A stretch of 11,359 nucleotides of DNA, from positions 1 through 11,359 of the forward strand of contig CAYRGG010000096.1 of the NCBI GenBank assembly GCA_964423745.1. The letters run 5' to 3'. The stretch's first letter is position 1, and the number at the start of each line of letters is the position of its first letter. The notes beneath the pieces were generated by a model that did not search any database, was not told where the DNA came from, and saw only the letters and a program-made list of their open reading frames with translations. Position numbers and translations under genes: made by a program. Shown in pieces: positions 1-6,964 of the stretch. The DNA comes from CAYRGG01 sp964423745 (GTDB lineage: Bacteria > Pseudomonadota > Gammaproteobacteria > Competibacterales > Competibacteraceae).

Positions 1-98
1 GACATAAAAATACCGCTTTGCGCGGCAAGCTGATCGTGCAATGTACTTGTTGCGCATTTCATCGCGCCAATAATGATAAAATCAGGTAGACGCTTCAC
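1..98 (-). CDS. Sulfotransferase, N-terminal fragment (cut by window edge)
   Basis: Only the first 32 codons are present; the gene runs off the left edge. The GTG start at 98-96 is preceded by a good AAAGGA ribosome site inside the end of the glycosyltransferase gene, with 6 bases between them. The peptide reads PDFIIIGAMKCATSTL at residues 5-20. This is the 5'-phosphosulfate-binding loop typical of PAPS-dependent sulfotransferases (usual form GxxKxGTTxL), with Lys14 as the expected phosphosulfate contact. Ala16 replaces the usual glycine of that loop. The family moves sulfate from PAPS to a hydroxyl or amino group on a sugar or other acceptor. The gene begins 2 bases after the glycosyltransferase stop, so the two are almost surely translated from one message, and a glycan acceptor is the natural inference. 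The rest of the protein, including the 3'-phosphate-binding region, cannot be seen. Confidence 0.82.
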   Translation of the reverse strand, partial: MKRLPDFIIIGAMKCATSTLHDQLAAQSGIFM

Positions 99-100
99 GA

Positions 101-1057
101 TTAATCCTTTTGGTTATTTGCCCGAATGGGCGATGACCCGTTCGTCCAAATATCTGTCCATTCACGCTCGCAAACTGAACGTTTTTTGTTTCCTATAAGC
201 TCTCTTGCAAATGAAATGGTGCGCCCAAATATCCACAAGATATTAGCCATTAGAAAACCTGAAAATCCATAGAACTTGGCATAATATCGAGATCTGGACG
301 CATAAAAGTAATGAGGTAGTCTCTTTGCCTTGGCAGTTAACGTTTTTACAGGGCTGCTACCACCGCGTAAGTGGATAAACCGGGCTTCTGGCCAATATAG
401 AATATTCCAACCAGCTTTTTTTGCGCGATGACAGTAATCAGCATCCTCGAAGTACATAAAGTAACCTTCATCCATTAAACCGATTTGTTCAACCACTGTG
501 CGACGAATCAATACAGCCGCAAAGCTTATCCAATCCAGGGATTGAGTTGCTTTATGAGTCGCTATAGGAACGTCCCAGCGCTTGCATAAAGTTGTAACAG
601 GACCTGTCTGAGCGGTACGAATTAATTCACTCATAGGTGAGTGAAAGCGAAAAGTACTGATCTGTGGAGTCCCATCGAGAGATTCAAGTCGAGGACCTAT
701 CAGCCCCGCTTGGGGGTGAATATGTGCTGCCCCTAGCAAAGCATCAATTGCTCCAGGGCGAACTCGGGTATCACTGTTGAGCAGCAAATAAAAATCAGCT
801 TTGGTTTTATTGATGCCGAGGTTATTGCCGGCCGAGAAACCACCATTTCGGCTCGATCTGACACAAACTACCCAATTTGACCAACCCTGTTGACGAATCT
901 CCTCTTCAATAAGGTCTGCTGAACCATCTTCACTCAGGTTGTCTATCACAACGGCTTGTCTATCTTTGTGGGACGCCAATTCGTGAAAAAGACTGTGCAA
1001 GCATTCAATGGTAAGCTTGGCAGTGCGATAATTAATGATAATTATCAAAAGTTTCAT
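101..1057 (-). CDS. Glycosyltransferase family 2 (rhamnosyltransferase-like)
   Basis: This 318-residue protein has a complete GT-A fold pattern. A beta strand comes first (LLIIIINY, 3-10), then IDN at 38-40 followed by SEDGS, then NGGFSAGNN at 71-79. The DxD-like metal and nucleotide-sugar site is LNSDT at 93-97. The acceptor-side ED motif is FEDADYCHR at 203-211, followed by a WPEARFIHLRGGS stretch. Family 2 members with this motif set often add rhamnose or similar sugars to O-antigen or exopolysaccharide chains, but the donor and acceptor cannot be read from sequence. A hydrophobic stretch at about 264-286 probably holds the protein at the inner membrane, facing the cytoplasm. The ATG at 1057 has no clear Shine-Dalgarno, but an in-frame stop lies eight codons upstream and the protein begins exactly where the family begins. 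It is coupled to the sulfotransferase that follows. Confidence 0.9.
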   Translation of the reverse strand: MKLLIIIINYRTAKLTIECLHSLFHELASHKDRQAVVIDNLSEDGSADLIEEEIRQQGWSNWVVCVRSSRNGGFSAGNNLGINKTKADFYLLLNSDTRVRPGAIDALLGAAHIHPQAGLIGPRLESLDGTPQISTFRFHSPMSELIRTAQTGPVTTLCKRWDVPIATHKATQSLDWISFAAVLIRRTVVEQIGLMDEGYFMYFEDADYCHRAKKAGWNILYWPEARFIHLRGGSSPVKTLTAKAKRLPHYFYASRSRYYAKFYGFSGFLMANILWIFGRTISFARELIGNKKRSVCEREWTDIWTNGSSPIRANNQKD

Positions 1058-1320
1058 TACATTTGTATATATAAAATTTTAGTTTTAATAAAAACTGTTA
1101 AAAAAGATTAATAAAAAATAACTTTTTAGCCAAAAGCAGAATTAAAAAATCAATAAATACTTTTGCTGAATTACAGATAACACATGCTAGATAAATTCTT
1201 GTAATTATCCTAGCTTTTAACTGTGAACGATTGTCAAAACAATTATTTAACTAAGCTAAACCGCTATTTTGATGCTTATAAAAAACCTTAACTTATTTTA
1301 TAACCTCAAAATCAAAGTAG
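1058..1320. other. A+T-rich intergenic region upstream of the glycosyltransferase
   Basis: This 263-bp stretch between the end of cca and the glycosyltransferase start is visibly about three-quarters A+T, with many A and T runs. It must carry the promoter of the glycosyltransferase-sulfotransferase unit and the end of the cca transcript. I could not choose a single convincing sigma-70 promoter because the base composition gives many weak matches. One imperfect hairpin is described separately. No ORF with coding character was found. The sharp fall in G+C at the border of a glycan locus is compatible with silencing by a nucleoid protein such as H-NS, or with past transfer; both are inference. 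Confidence 0.5.
1186..1214. repeat. Imperfect inverted repeat (hairpin) in A+T-rich spacer
   Basis: GCTAG-ATAA at 1186-1194 pairs with TTAT-C-CTAGC at 1205-1214. This gives nine base pairs with one unpaired C, around a 10-base loop. There is no T run on the minus-strand side, so it is not a standard terminator for cca. It could be a protein-binding site or an RNA-stabilising hairpin. Base pairing is seen directly; any function is a guess. Confidence 0.3.
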
Positions 1321-2535
1321 TTAAAGTGCGTTGGTAATAGCACACAAACGCGCTTCACGAATAGCTGCATTTAATGCAGGCCCTTTAAATCCTTTTTGAA
1401 CAAGTGATTGTACGGGGACATTCTTAGCAGCACGATATAAAACTCGCAGTCGCTCTGCTTGCGGATAATCTCGGTCTTCCAATCCTTTGCGCCCTCGGGC
1501 GTCCACTTCGCAGGCTAACAAAAACTGCTCAAAACGCTCAGGTTTTCGAAACGCATCCACTTTTTCAAGTGTTTTGAGCAGCGTACCCGGACGCAGTTGC
1601 ATAGCCTGATGACAGTGTGTGTGATATTCAGCAACGAGTATGCTGAGCTCTCGGTAAATCCTGGGAACCCGTAAACGCTCACAGAATTTCCGTACTAAAT
1701 GCGCACCCCGCGCTTCATGCCCAATATGCTGGGGCCATTCCTTTTGTGGTGTTGTCCCTTTACCCAGGTCATGCACCAACACAGCAAAGCGCACTGTTAT
1801 ATCCGCCTGAAGACGTACAGCCTGTTCAAGACACATCAAGACATGGACGCCAGTATCGATCTCTGGATGATAAGAGGCGGTTTGAGGCACACCAAAAAGC
1901 CGATCAATCTCGGGAAAAAGCCTGCTCAACGCGCCACATTCTCGTAGGATCTGAATAAACCGTCCTGGATTGGGTTCTCCTAAAGCTTTGACGGTCTCTG
2001 ACCAAACCCGCTCAGGGACTAGGGCATCAACTTCGCCGTTACTCACCATAGTCTTCATAAGCGCCATGGTTTCTGGCGCTACGCAAAACCCTAAATGGGC
2101 GAAACGTGCAGTCAAACGAGCAATACGCAAAATGCGTACAGGGTCCTCAACAAACGCTGACGATACGTGACGCAGACTCCGTGTCTCCAAATCCTGAAGG
2201 CCATTATAGGGATCGATTAAATGACCTTTTTTATCCTGAGCAATAGCATTGATAGTAAGATCCCGTCGAGCCAGATCTTCGGCGAGACTCACTTCGGGGG
2301 AAGCATGTACATGGAACCCATGATAACCCAACGCTGTCTTGCGCTCAGTACGCGCTAAAGCATATTCTTCATGGGTTTCAGGATGCAAAAAAACAGGGAA
2401 ATCTTTCCCTACAGGTTTATAGCCCTGAGCCAGAAGCTCATCGGGTGTAGCGCCTACAACAACCCAGTCCCGTTCTTTGACAGGAAGACCCAATAACGCA
2501 TCGCGTACTGCACCACCTACTAAATAAGTCTTCAT
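1321..2535 (-). CDS. cca: CCA tRNA nucleotidyltransferase with HD phosphohydrolase domain
   Basis: This cytoplasmic enzyme builds or repairs the 3'-CCA end of tRNAs from CTP and ATP without a nucleic acid template. The protein has 404 residues against 412 in E. coli, and it can be followed by eye against the E. coli enzyme nearly end to end. The class II nucleotidyltransferase head has GGAVRD at 7-12 and the metal pair E21/D23 (E. coli has D21/D23). RRDLTINA at 90-97 and the EDPVRILRIAR block at 130-140 form the nucleotide-recognition region. The HD domain has VHDLGK at 254-259 with H255/D256, which in E. coli supports 2',3'-cyclic phosphodiesterase, 2'-nucleotidase and phosphatase activities. 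I chose the ATG at 2535 over an ORF start 10 codons upstream because it has AGGA five bases ahead and matches the family N-terminus (MKxYLVGGAVRD). It is transcribed away from the aminopeptidase gene. Confidence 0.97.
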   Translation of the reverse strand: MKTYLVGGAVRDALLGLPVKERDWVVVGATPDELLAQGYKPVGKDFPVFLHPETHEEYALARTERKTALGYHGFHVHASPEVSLAEDLARRDLTINAIAQDKKGHLIDPYNGLQDLETRSLRHVSSAFVEDPVRILRIARLTARFAHLGFCVAPETMALMKTMVSNGEVDALVPERVWSETVKALGEPNPGRFIQILRECGALSRLFPEIDRLFGVPQTASYHPEIDTGVHVLMCLEQAVRLQADITVRFAVLVHDLGKGTTPQKEWPQHIGHEARGAHLVRKFCERLRVPRIYRELSILVAEYHTHCHQAMQLRPGTLLKTLEKVDAFRKPERFEQFLLACEVDARGRKGLEDRDYPQAERLRVLYRAAKNVPVQSLVQKGFKGPALNAAIREARLCAITNAL

Positions 2536-2540
2536 GGCAA

Positions 2541-2544
2541 TCCT
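2541..2544 (-). promoter_or_regulatory. Ribosome binding site that fixes the cca start
   Basis: AGGA lies five bases upstream of the ATG at 2535-2533. This supports that start over the longer ORF beginning at 2565, whose first ten residues have no counterpart in E. coli CCA. Confidence 0.6.
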
Positions 2545-2675
2545 AACAAAACCCTTAACTAGCACACTCTAAATCAGTATAAGATCGTTTCAGGATATAA
2601 AACATATTCTCTGGTTCATTCATAATATTGAAATAAATAGATTACATTTAGAGCACCTTTTGGACACAAAACTCT

Positions 2676-3788
2676 ATGATTAAGAATTTCACATATTCTA
2701 TTGTTCGAGTTTTTGCTACCGGATTAGCTCTGCTGTTAGCAGGTTGTTCCACGGCTGCTTATTATGGGCAAGCCATCGCGGGTCACTGGCATGTGTTAGG
2801 CTTACGCCGTCCTGTCAAGGTCGTCATGGCAGACCCGAATAGCCAACCACAGCTACAACAACGACTGACAGTCGCTCAAGGGTTGCGGGATTTTGCAAAC
2901 CAAGAACTGCAGCTTCCTGACAATGGCAGCTATCGCAGTTACGCCGACTTGCAAAGACCTTTTTTAGTACGAACCGTTTTTGCCACAGCGCCTCTGTCTT
3001 TACAGCTACGACAGTGGTGTTTCCCCATTGCAGGTTGCGTCAGCTACCGAGGCTATTTTAGTGCAACCGCTGCCCAAAAGTTCGCCGATGAATTAAAAGC
3101 CCAAGGTGATGACGTGTATGTGGCTAATGTGCCCGCCTATTCCACCTTAGGCTGGTTTGACGATCCTTTACTCAATACATTTATCTACTGGCCTATAGGC
3201 CGACTCGCTGAATTGATATTTCATGAGCTGGCCCACCAACGTCTTTATATTGCCGGTGACACCGAGTTCAATGAATCTTTTGCCACTACGGTGGGCAATT
3301 TAGGAGCACGTCTTTGGCTGGAACGTTATGGCACGGCGCAAGAACAGCAAACCTACGCAACCTATAAACGCTTGCAAGCAAATTTTATTGACCTGATCGA
3401 AGAAACGCGTCAAGAACTCGCAACCATTTATGCTTCGAAAACAAGTGACGCCGCAAAACAGACTGCTAAAACACAATCCCTATTAGCCCTGCAGAACCGA
3501 TATCAATCCCTTACAGCATCCTTGGGCAAGGATCCAGGGTACGACGCATGGTTTAGAGAAGGATTGAACAACGCCAAACTAGCGTCTGTCAGCACTTATA
3601 CCCGTTGGGTACCCGCCTTTGAAGCTATTTTTGAACAGGTGGAAGGCGATTTCGCAGCGTTTTATCACGCCGCCGAAGCAGTGGGTAAACGTAAACTCAG
3701 CGAACGCAGAGCCGCGCTTCAAGATTTGCTGTCGGCGAGTCACCCATCCATGCCGTTATTTCAGCAAGCAACTTCTTCTTTGCCTTAA
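2676..3788 (+). CDS. Putative lipoprotein zinc aminopeptidase (COG4324 / Aminopep family)
   Basis: This 370-residue protein starts with a lipoprotein signal. A hydrophobic segment at 9-23 ends in the lipobox LAGC, with Cys24 as the expected lipidated residue. Serine, not aspartate, follows it, which favours the outer membrane. The family signature CFPIAGCVSYRGYF is present around residues 114-127. The zinc-peptidase motif is HELAH at 183-187, with the third ligand expected in NESFAT at Glu200 (gluzincin spacing). The family is annotated as putative aminopeptidase, but as far as I know its substrate has not been settled. The C-terminal third is helical and rich in Q, E and K, possibly coiled coil. 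The ATG at 2676 has only a distant GGA, so translation may be weak. The gene diverges from cca and meets the epimerase-like gene tail to tail with 3 bases between their stops. Confidence 0.88.
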   Translation: MIKNFTYSIVRVFATGLALLLAGCSTAAYYGQAIAGHWHVLGLRRPVKVVMADPNSQPQLQQRLTVAQGLRDFANQELQLPDNGSYRSYADLQRPFLVRTVFATAPLSLQLRQWCFPIAGCVSYRGYFSATAAQKFADELKAQGDDVYVANVPAYSTLGWFDDPLLNTFIYWPIGRLAELIFHELAHQRLYIAGDTEFNESFATTVGNLGARLWLERYGTAQEQQTYATYKRLQANFIDLIEETRQELATIYASKTSDAAKQTAKTQSLLALQNRYQSLTASLGKDPGYDAWFREGLNNAKLASVSTYTRWVPAFEAIFEQVEGDFAAFYHAAEAVGKRKLSERRAALQDLLSASHPSMPLFQQATSSLP

Positions 3789-3791
3789 TTG

Positions 3792-4739
3792 TCAATTACG
3801 ACGGGCTGCTCTGCGTAAAGCTGGGTAGCGGTCACGGGCATATTGACCCTGTAAAAAGTAAGGGGCCATAGCCTCTAGGGAGTGGCGCGAAATACCCAAA
3901 GCACTCAAGCCGTCATGCTGACAAACGCTATTTACTTGCATAGAAAAATAGTTATCCATGGTCAACAGTTGGCCAGGCAGGTGTTGAAAGATTTTTGCTT
4001 GTAGACGGGAGAGGCGATCGGAAAGCGGTAAAACAGCTGTTTTTGAGCGACCCATGAGCTCAGCCGTATAGATTACTAAGTCATGCAAAGAGTAGCTCTC
4101 TGGGCCACACAGCTCAAAACGTTTTCCAATGGTAGAGTCATCGGTAAGGGCGATTTCAAAGGCGCGCACTACATCATCTACATACACGGGGGCAAAACGG
4201 GCTTGGGGGCAAGCTAGAGGCAAACAAGGGGTGATTCTAAGCAGATCGCGAAAGCGGTTTAAAAAATGATCGCCGGGACCAAAAATTACAGACGGACAAA
4301 AACGAGTAGCGGCGATGTTTTCTGCCTGTGAAACTACCTTTTCACCCTCTCCTTTGCTGCGCAAATATAGACTAGCTCCCTGGCTGTTCGCGTTAAGGGC
4401 GCTCATGTGGAGCACACGCCCAACACCCACCGCACGGCAGGCGGCAATGATGTCCTGGGGTAACTTTACATGAACCTGCTGGAACAGCTCTTGAGTACCG
4501 TTGAGAATGCCCACTAAATTGATGCAGGCATCACAACCTTTGAGGTGCTTTATGAGCATCTGCTGATTTGCAGGGTGCATCTCGATCAAAGTCACGCCTG
4601 GCAGCAAAGCCAGTGCTTTATGACGCTCTCGACGACGGGTAATCACCTTGATACGGTAGCCCTTATTGGCCAAATCCATCAACAAATGATGGCCTACAAA
4701 ACCTGTACCGCCGAGCACACAAAGGGTTTTTGGTGGCAT
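3792..4739 (-). CDS. NDUFA9-like atypical SDR, NAD(P)-binding reductase/epimerase family
   Basis: This 315-residue protein belongs to the extended or atypical short-chain dehydrogenase group that includes the mitochondrial complex I subunit NDUFA9. The Rossmann glycine motif is GGTGFVG at 10-16. Basic residues at 35-37, after the second beta strand, suggest NADP(H) rather than NAD(H). An intact YxxxK pair is present at Tyr125/Lys129 with MSAL just before it, so catalysis is possible. Many bacterial members of this group are annotated as nucleoside-diphosphate-sugar epimerases on weak grounds; the substrate is unknown and no complex I genes lie nearby. There is only a weak ribosome site (AAGTG) before the ATG. 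The stop lies 3 bases from the aminopeptidase stop on the opposite strand. The promoter region upstream contains the palindromic element at 4774-4914. Confidence 0.85.
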   Translation of the reverse strand: MPPKTLCVLGGTGFVGHHLLMDLANKGYRIKVITRRRERHKALALLPGVTLIEMHPANQQMLIKHLKGCDACINLVGILNGTQELFQQVHVKLPQDIIAACRAVGVGRVLHMSALNANSQGASLYLRSKGEGEKVVSQAENIAATRFCPSVIFGPGDHFLNRFRDLLRITPCLPLACPQARFAPVYVDDVVRAFEIALTDDSTIGKRFELCGPESYSLHDLVIYTAELMGRSKTAVLPLSDRLSRLQAKIFQHLPGQLLTMDNYFSMQVNSVCQHDGLSALGISRHSLEAMAPYFLQGQYARDRYPALRRAARRN

Positions 4740-4773
4740 AGTTCACTTATCAATAAAACTCAGTTAATGATAG

Positions 4774-4914
4774 CTAGAGCATTTCCCATTCAGTTGTACA
4801 CGGCGTTAGCCTTCGGTCTCGGCGTACTCATGTACTAGCATGTACACTCCACGCGCCTCGCCTCGGCTGCCTTGTGTACAATCGAAGCGAAAACGCTCTA
4901 GAAAACCGCTAGAG
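4774..4914. repeat. Palindromic intergenic element (MITE/REP-like)
   Basis: The outer arms are inverted repeats of 28 bases: 4774-4801 (CTAGAGC...TTGTACAC) and 4874-4901 (GTGTACAA...GCTCTAG). By hand alignment 22 of 28 positions match. The inner part is also partly self-complementary, with GCGT at 4822-4825 against ACGC at 4851-4854 and a GTAC-rich centre near 4824-4844. The right end carries a second small hairpin, CTCTAG at 4896-4901 with CTAGAG at 4909-4914. The element is G+C-richer than its flanks. It lies between two divergent genes, 35 bases from the SDR start and about 110 bases from the permease start. This layout fits a non-autonomous mobile or REP/BIME-type element. It has no coding capacity, and no second copy was found in this window. 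No target-site duplication was established. Confidence 0.6.
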
Positions 4915-5007
4915 TAAATTCAAAACGCGCAATAAAGCGGGGTCACGTAATATAACAACTGACCGGAAAAGGCAATAGTGCTTAATGTGGCCCTTCACGA
5001 TAACAAA

Positions 5008-5013
5008 AAGGAG
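5008..5013 (+). promoter_or_regulatory. Ribosome binding site for the TTG-started permease
   Basis: AAGGAG lies eight bases upstream of the TTG at 5022-5024. It is a near-perfect Shine-Dalgarno and decides the start, because the first in-frame ATG falls about 50 codons later, after the first membrane segments. Confidence 0.8.
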
Positions 5014-5021
5014 AAATAAGC

Positions 5022-5822
5022 TTGTTTGAAATTTCACAAATCATTTTATTTTACTTTGTACTTGGGGGAATAACCGGAATTATTGCTGGACTCTTGGGCG
5101 TCGGCGGAGGTGCCGTCATTGTACCTGCTCTGGTGTGGATTTTTCATCTACAAAATTTGCCAAGTCATACCATTATGCATGTGGCTATCGGCACTTCTTT
5201 GGCGACTATTATTGTAACGTCGATTTCATCCGTGCGCGCTCATCATCGTCATAGGGCCGTGCTATGGCCAGTTTTCTGGCGCTTGACACCAGGTATTGTT
5301 GTAGGGGCATTGGCAGGGGCAGCGGTAGCGGATACCTTACCCAGCGATGCATTAAGGATCATATTCGGTGTCTTTGAACTAATCGTGGCAGCGCAAATGG
5401 GTTTTGGCGCAAAACCACCCCCTCATCGGGTTTTGCCAGCCACGGGCGGCATGTTGACGGCAGGTGGCGTTATTGGCACTGTGTCGGCCATTGTGGGTAT
5501 CGGTGGCGGCGCATTGACGGTTCCGTTTTTAACCTGGTGCAACACCTCGATTCGCTACGCAGTAGCCACTTCCGCCGCCTGTGGATTACCCATCGCTGTG
5601 GCCGGGGCGGCCGGATTTGTGGTCGCTGGGTGGAATGAGACAGAGCTACCCCCCTGGAGTGTTGGTTACGTCTATGGCCCAGCGCTACTAGGAATTACTT
5701 TGATAAGCATGCTAAGCGCACCGCTGGGGGCCAAGTTGGCCCATACGTTGCCGGTGGATACTTTAAAAAAAGGGTTTGCGGTTTTCTTGGCACTCATCGG
5801 TATTAAAATGTTGATGGGATAA
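5022..5822 (+). CDS. TauE/SafE family membrane permease (sulfite/organosulfonate exporter type)
   Basis: This 266-residue protein is almost wholly hydrophobic, with about eight predicted membrane helices. It shows the two-fold internal repeat of the TauE/SafE (DUF81) family: GLLGVGGGAVIVP at about residues 23-35 and AIVGIGGGALTVP at about 155-167. Length is normal for the family (about 250-270). Characterised members are linked to export of sulfite, sulfoacetate or related anions across the inner membrane, but the substrate of any given member cannot be read from sequence and no sulfonate genes flank this one. The sulfotransferase lies 5 kb away and is not evidence of linkage. The start is TTG, supported by a strong ribosome site. 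It is transcribed alone and converges with the hydrolase gene; a weak terminator candidate follows at 5880-5904. Confidence 0.92.
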   Translation: MFEISQIILFYFVLGGITGIIAGLLGVGGGAVIVPALVWIFHLQNLPSHTIMHVAIGTSLATIIVTSISSVRAHHRHRAVLWPVFWRLTPGIVVGALAGAAVADTLPSDALRIIFGVFELIVAAQMGFGAKPPPHRVLPATGGMLTAGGVIGTVSAIVGIGGGALTVPFLTWCNTSIRYAVATSAACGLPIAVAGAAGFVVAGWNETELPPWSVGYVYGPALLGITLISMLSAPLGAKLAHTLPVDTLKKGFAVFLALIGIKMLMG

Positions 5823-5879
5823 ACATTATAAATTTAGGATTATTGCCGCTGGTGTCAGAGTCGGTTTGCCACACTCGAG

Positions 5880-5904
5880 TCACTAAATATAGTGAGGATT
5901 TTTT
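5880..5904 (+). terminator. Candidate rho-independent terminator of the permease gene
   Basis: TCACTA at 5880-5885 pairs with TAGTGA at 5890-5895 around a 4-base loop. Three bases later comes a run of six T (5899-5904). The stem is only six pairs with two G:C pairs, so it is weak. Its position 60 bases after the permease stop, in a convergent gap, is right for a terminator. Confidence 0.42.
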
Positions 5905-5963
5905 GAGTCTCCATTATCCTACCGAACCCGAGCTAATAGTTTGGATAAATCAAACACAGTATT

Positions 5964-6878
5964 TTAAGCGAGCAAATGCTTGATCAAAAATTCTGTCATG
6001 GTTTTTACATTCTGCTCAAAAAACTTGTCTTGATACGGTGCAAAATGGTCGCAGGGCAATCGAATCAAGGTAGCATTCTTGATCTTGACAGCGGTTTTTT
6101 CTACGCCCCGCATAGGTACTAAAGAATCCTGTTCCGCGCCTAAAAGCAACACAGGACAGTGAATCCGTTGGGCTACACTAATGGGCCGATAAAAGGGAAA
6201 CTTCAGAAAAAGTCGCGCCGGGGCTCGATTCTCCCACGTCGAAGCGGGGTCTACTAAGGCTAAATAACCGGGTTTACATTCGGCTGTATTTAAAATCCCA
6301 AAACGGTCTGGGGATGCCACAATAGGTACCCAATAGGGTTTATGCCAAAGCAGGGTAGTTACTGTATCCCTTAGCCCTGCGAACACTGCCGTTGCAAGGT
6401 AACGAGGGCTTTTCGTCAGCGTCGAAGCTAACCCATCCACAGCAGGAACCTGACAGACGATGGCTTTTACACCATGGTTTTCAGCAGCGAGCTTAATAAC
6501 ATGTCCTCCAGCAAAGGAGGAACCCCAGAGGGCAAGCCTGTCACTGGCAATGTCAGATAAACCACGCACATGCTGAATGGCTGCCCGCCAATCCTGTAGG
6601 TGACGCCAGGGATCGATGAGATTGCGAGGTTCACCATCGCTTGCGCCAAAATTTCGATAATCAAACAAAAATACTGCTAAGCCCTGTTGCGCAAACCGTT
6701 CCGCATAGGCCGGTAAACGAAAGGTTTTTTCACCGCCCAAAAACGACCCCATAATCACTAGCGGCGGCTGATGGGTGCCAGCCGGTCTATAAAGCCACCC
6801 AGAACAGCGAATAGTGTAACTAAAAAAATCGCATTCTGTTTTACTAAAAGTCTGTTCCAATTGTTGCGTAGCGGTCAT
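5964..6878 (-). CDS. Alpha/beta hydrolase (COG1073-like)
   Basis: This 304-residue cytoplasmic protein has a complete catalytic triad pattern. The nucleophile elbow is WGSSFAGG at 118-125 with Ser121, the acid is Asp251 in GAEQDSLVP, and the base is His278 in CDHFAPY. An early MGSFLGGEK stretch (43-51) probably gives the oxyanion hole, and DYRNFGASDG at 73-82 is typical of this hydrolase group. No signal peptide is seen. A helical cap region lies at about 150-235. The family includes esterases, thioesterases and acyl transferases; the substrate here is unknown. The ATG at 6878 has GGAG eight bases upstream. It lies 86 bases downstream of pat on the same strand, so it may be read from the pat message or from its own promoter. 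A role in acyl turnover alongside pat is possible but unproven. Confidence 0.88.
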   Translation of the reverse strand: MTATQQLEQTFSKTECDFFSYTIRCSGWLYRPAGTHQPPLVIMGSFLGGEKTFRLPAYAERFAQQGLAVFLFDYRNFGASDGEPRNLIDPWRHLQDWRAAIQHVRGLSDIASDRLALWGSSFAGGHVIKLAAENHGVKAIVCQVPAVDGLASTLTKSPRYLATAVFAGLRDTVTTLLWHKPYWVPIVASPDRFGILNTAECKPGYLALVDPASTWENRAPARLFLKFPFYRPISVAQRIHCPVLLLGAEQDSLVPMRGVEKTAVKIKNATLIRLPCDHFAPYQDKFFEQNVKTMTEFLIKHLLA

Positions 6879-6919
6879 CGTAGAGACTCCATACTATCGA
6901 TCTTCCTACTGTTAGCGAA

Positions 6920-6944
6920 GCGTCCGCCGCTTAGGCTAGGACGC
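6920..6944. repeat. Inverted repeat between pat and the hydrolase gene
   Basis: GCGTCC at 6920-6925 is the reverse complement of GGACGC at 6939-6944, with 13 bases between. It could form a hairpin in the pat-hydrolase message. There is no T run after it on the minus strand, so a normal intrinsic terminator is unlikely. Processing or attenuation is possible but not shown. Confidence 0.3.
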
Positions 6945-6964
6945 CCACCGCACCAAAAATCCCG

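Noticed and set aside
1699..2170. Plus-strand open frames inside cca
   Set aside because: They are antisense to a clear housekeeping gene and have no family features.
2536..2565. Ten-residue N-terminal extension of CCA
   Set aside because: It does not match the family start, while the ATG at 2535 has a ribosome site and begins MKTYLVGG like E. coli CCA.
4774..4914. CRISPR repeat, tRNA or rho-independent terminator reading of the palindrome
   Set aside because: There is no repeat-spacer series, no tRNA arm pattern, and no T run at either end; an intergenic palindromic element fits better.
5022..5822. Functional link between the TauE/SafE permease and the sulfotransferase
   Set aside because: They are about 4-5 kb apart, on opposite strands, and separated by unrelated core genes; shared sulfur chemistry alone is not evidence.
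5930..5960. GTTTG/CAAAC inverted repeat as terminator of the hydrolase gene
   Set aside because: There are only five pairs, two of them G:C, and no T run follows on the minus strand.
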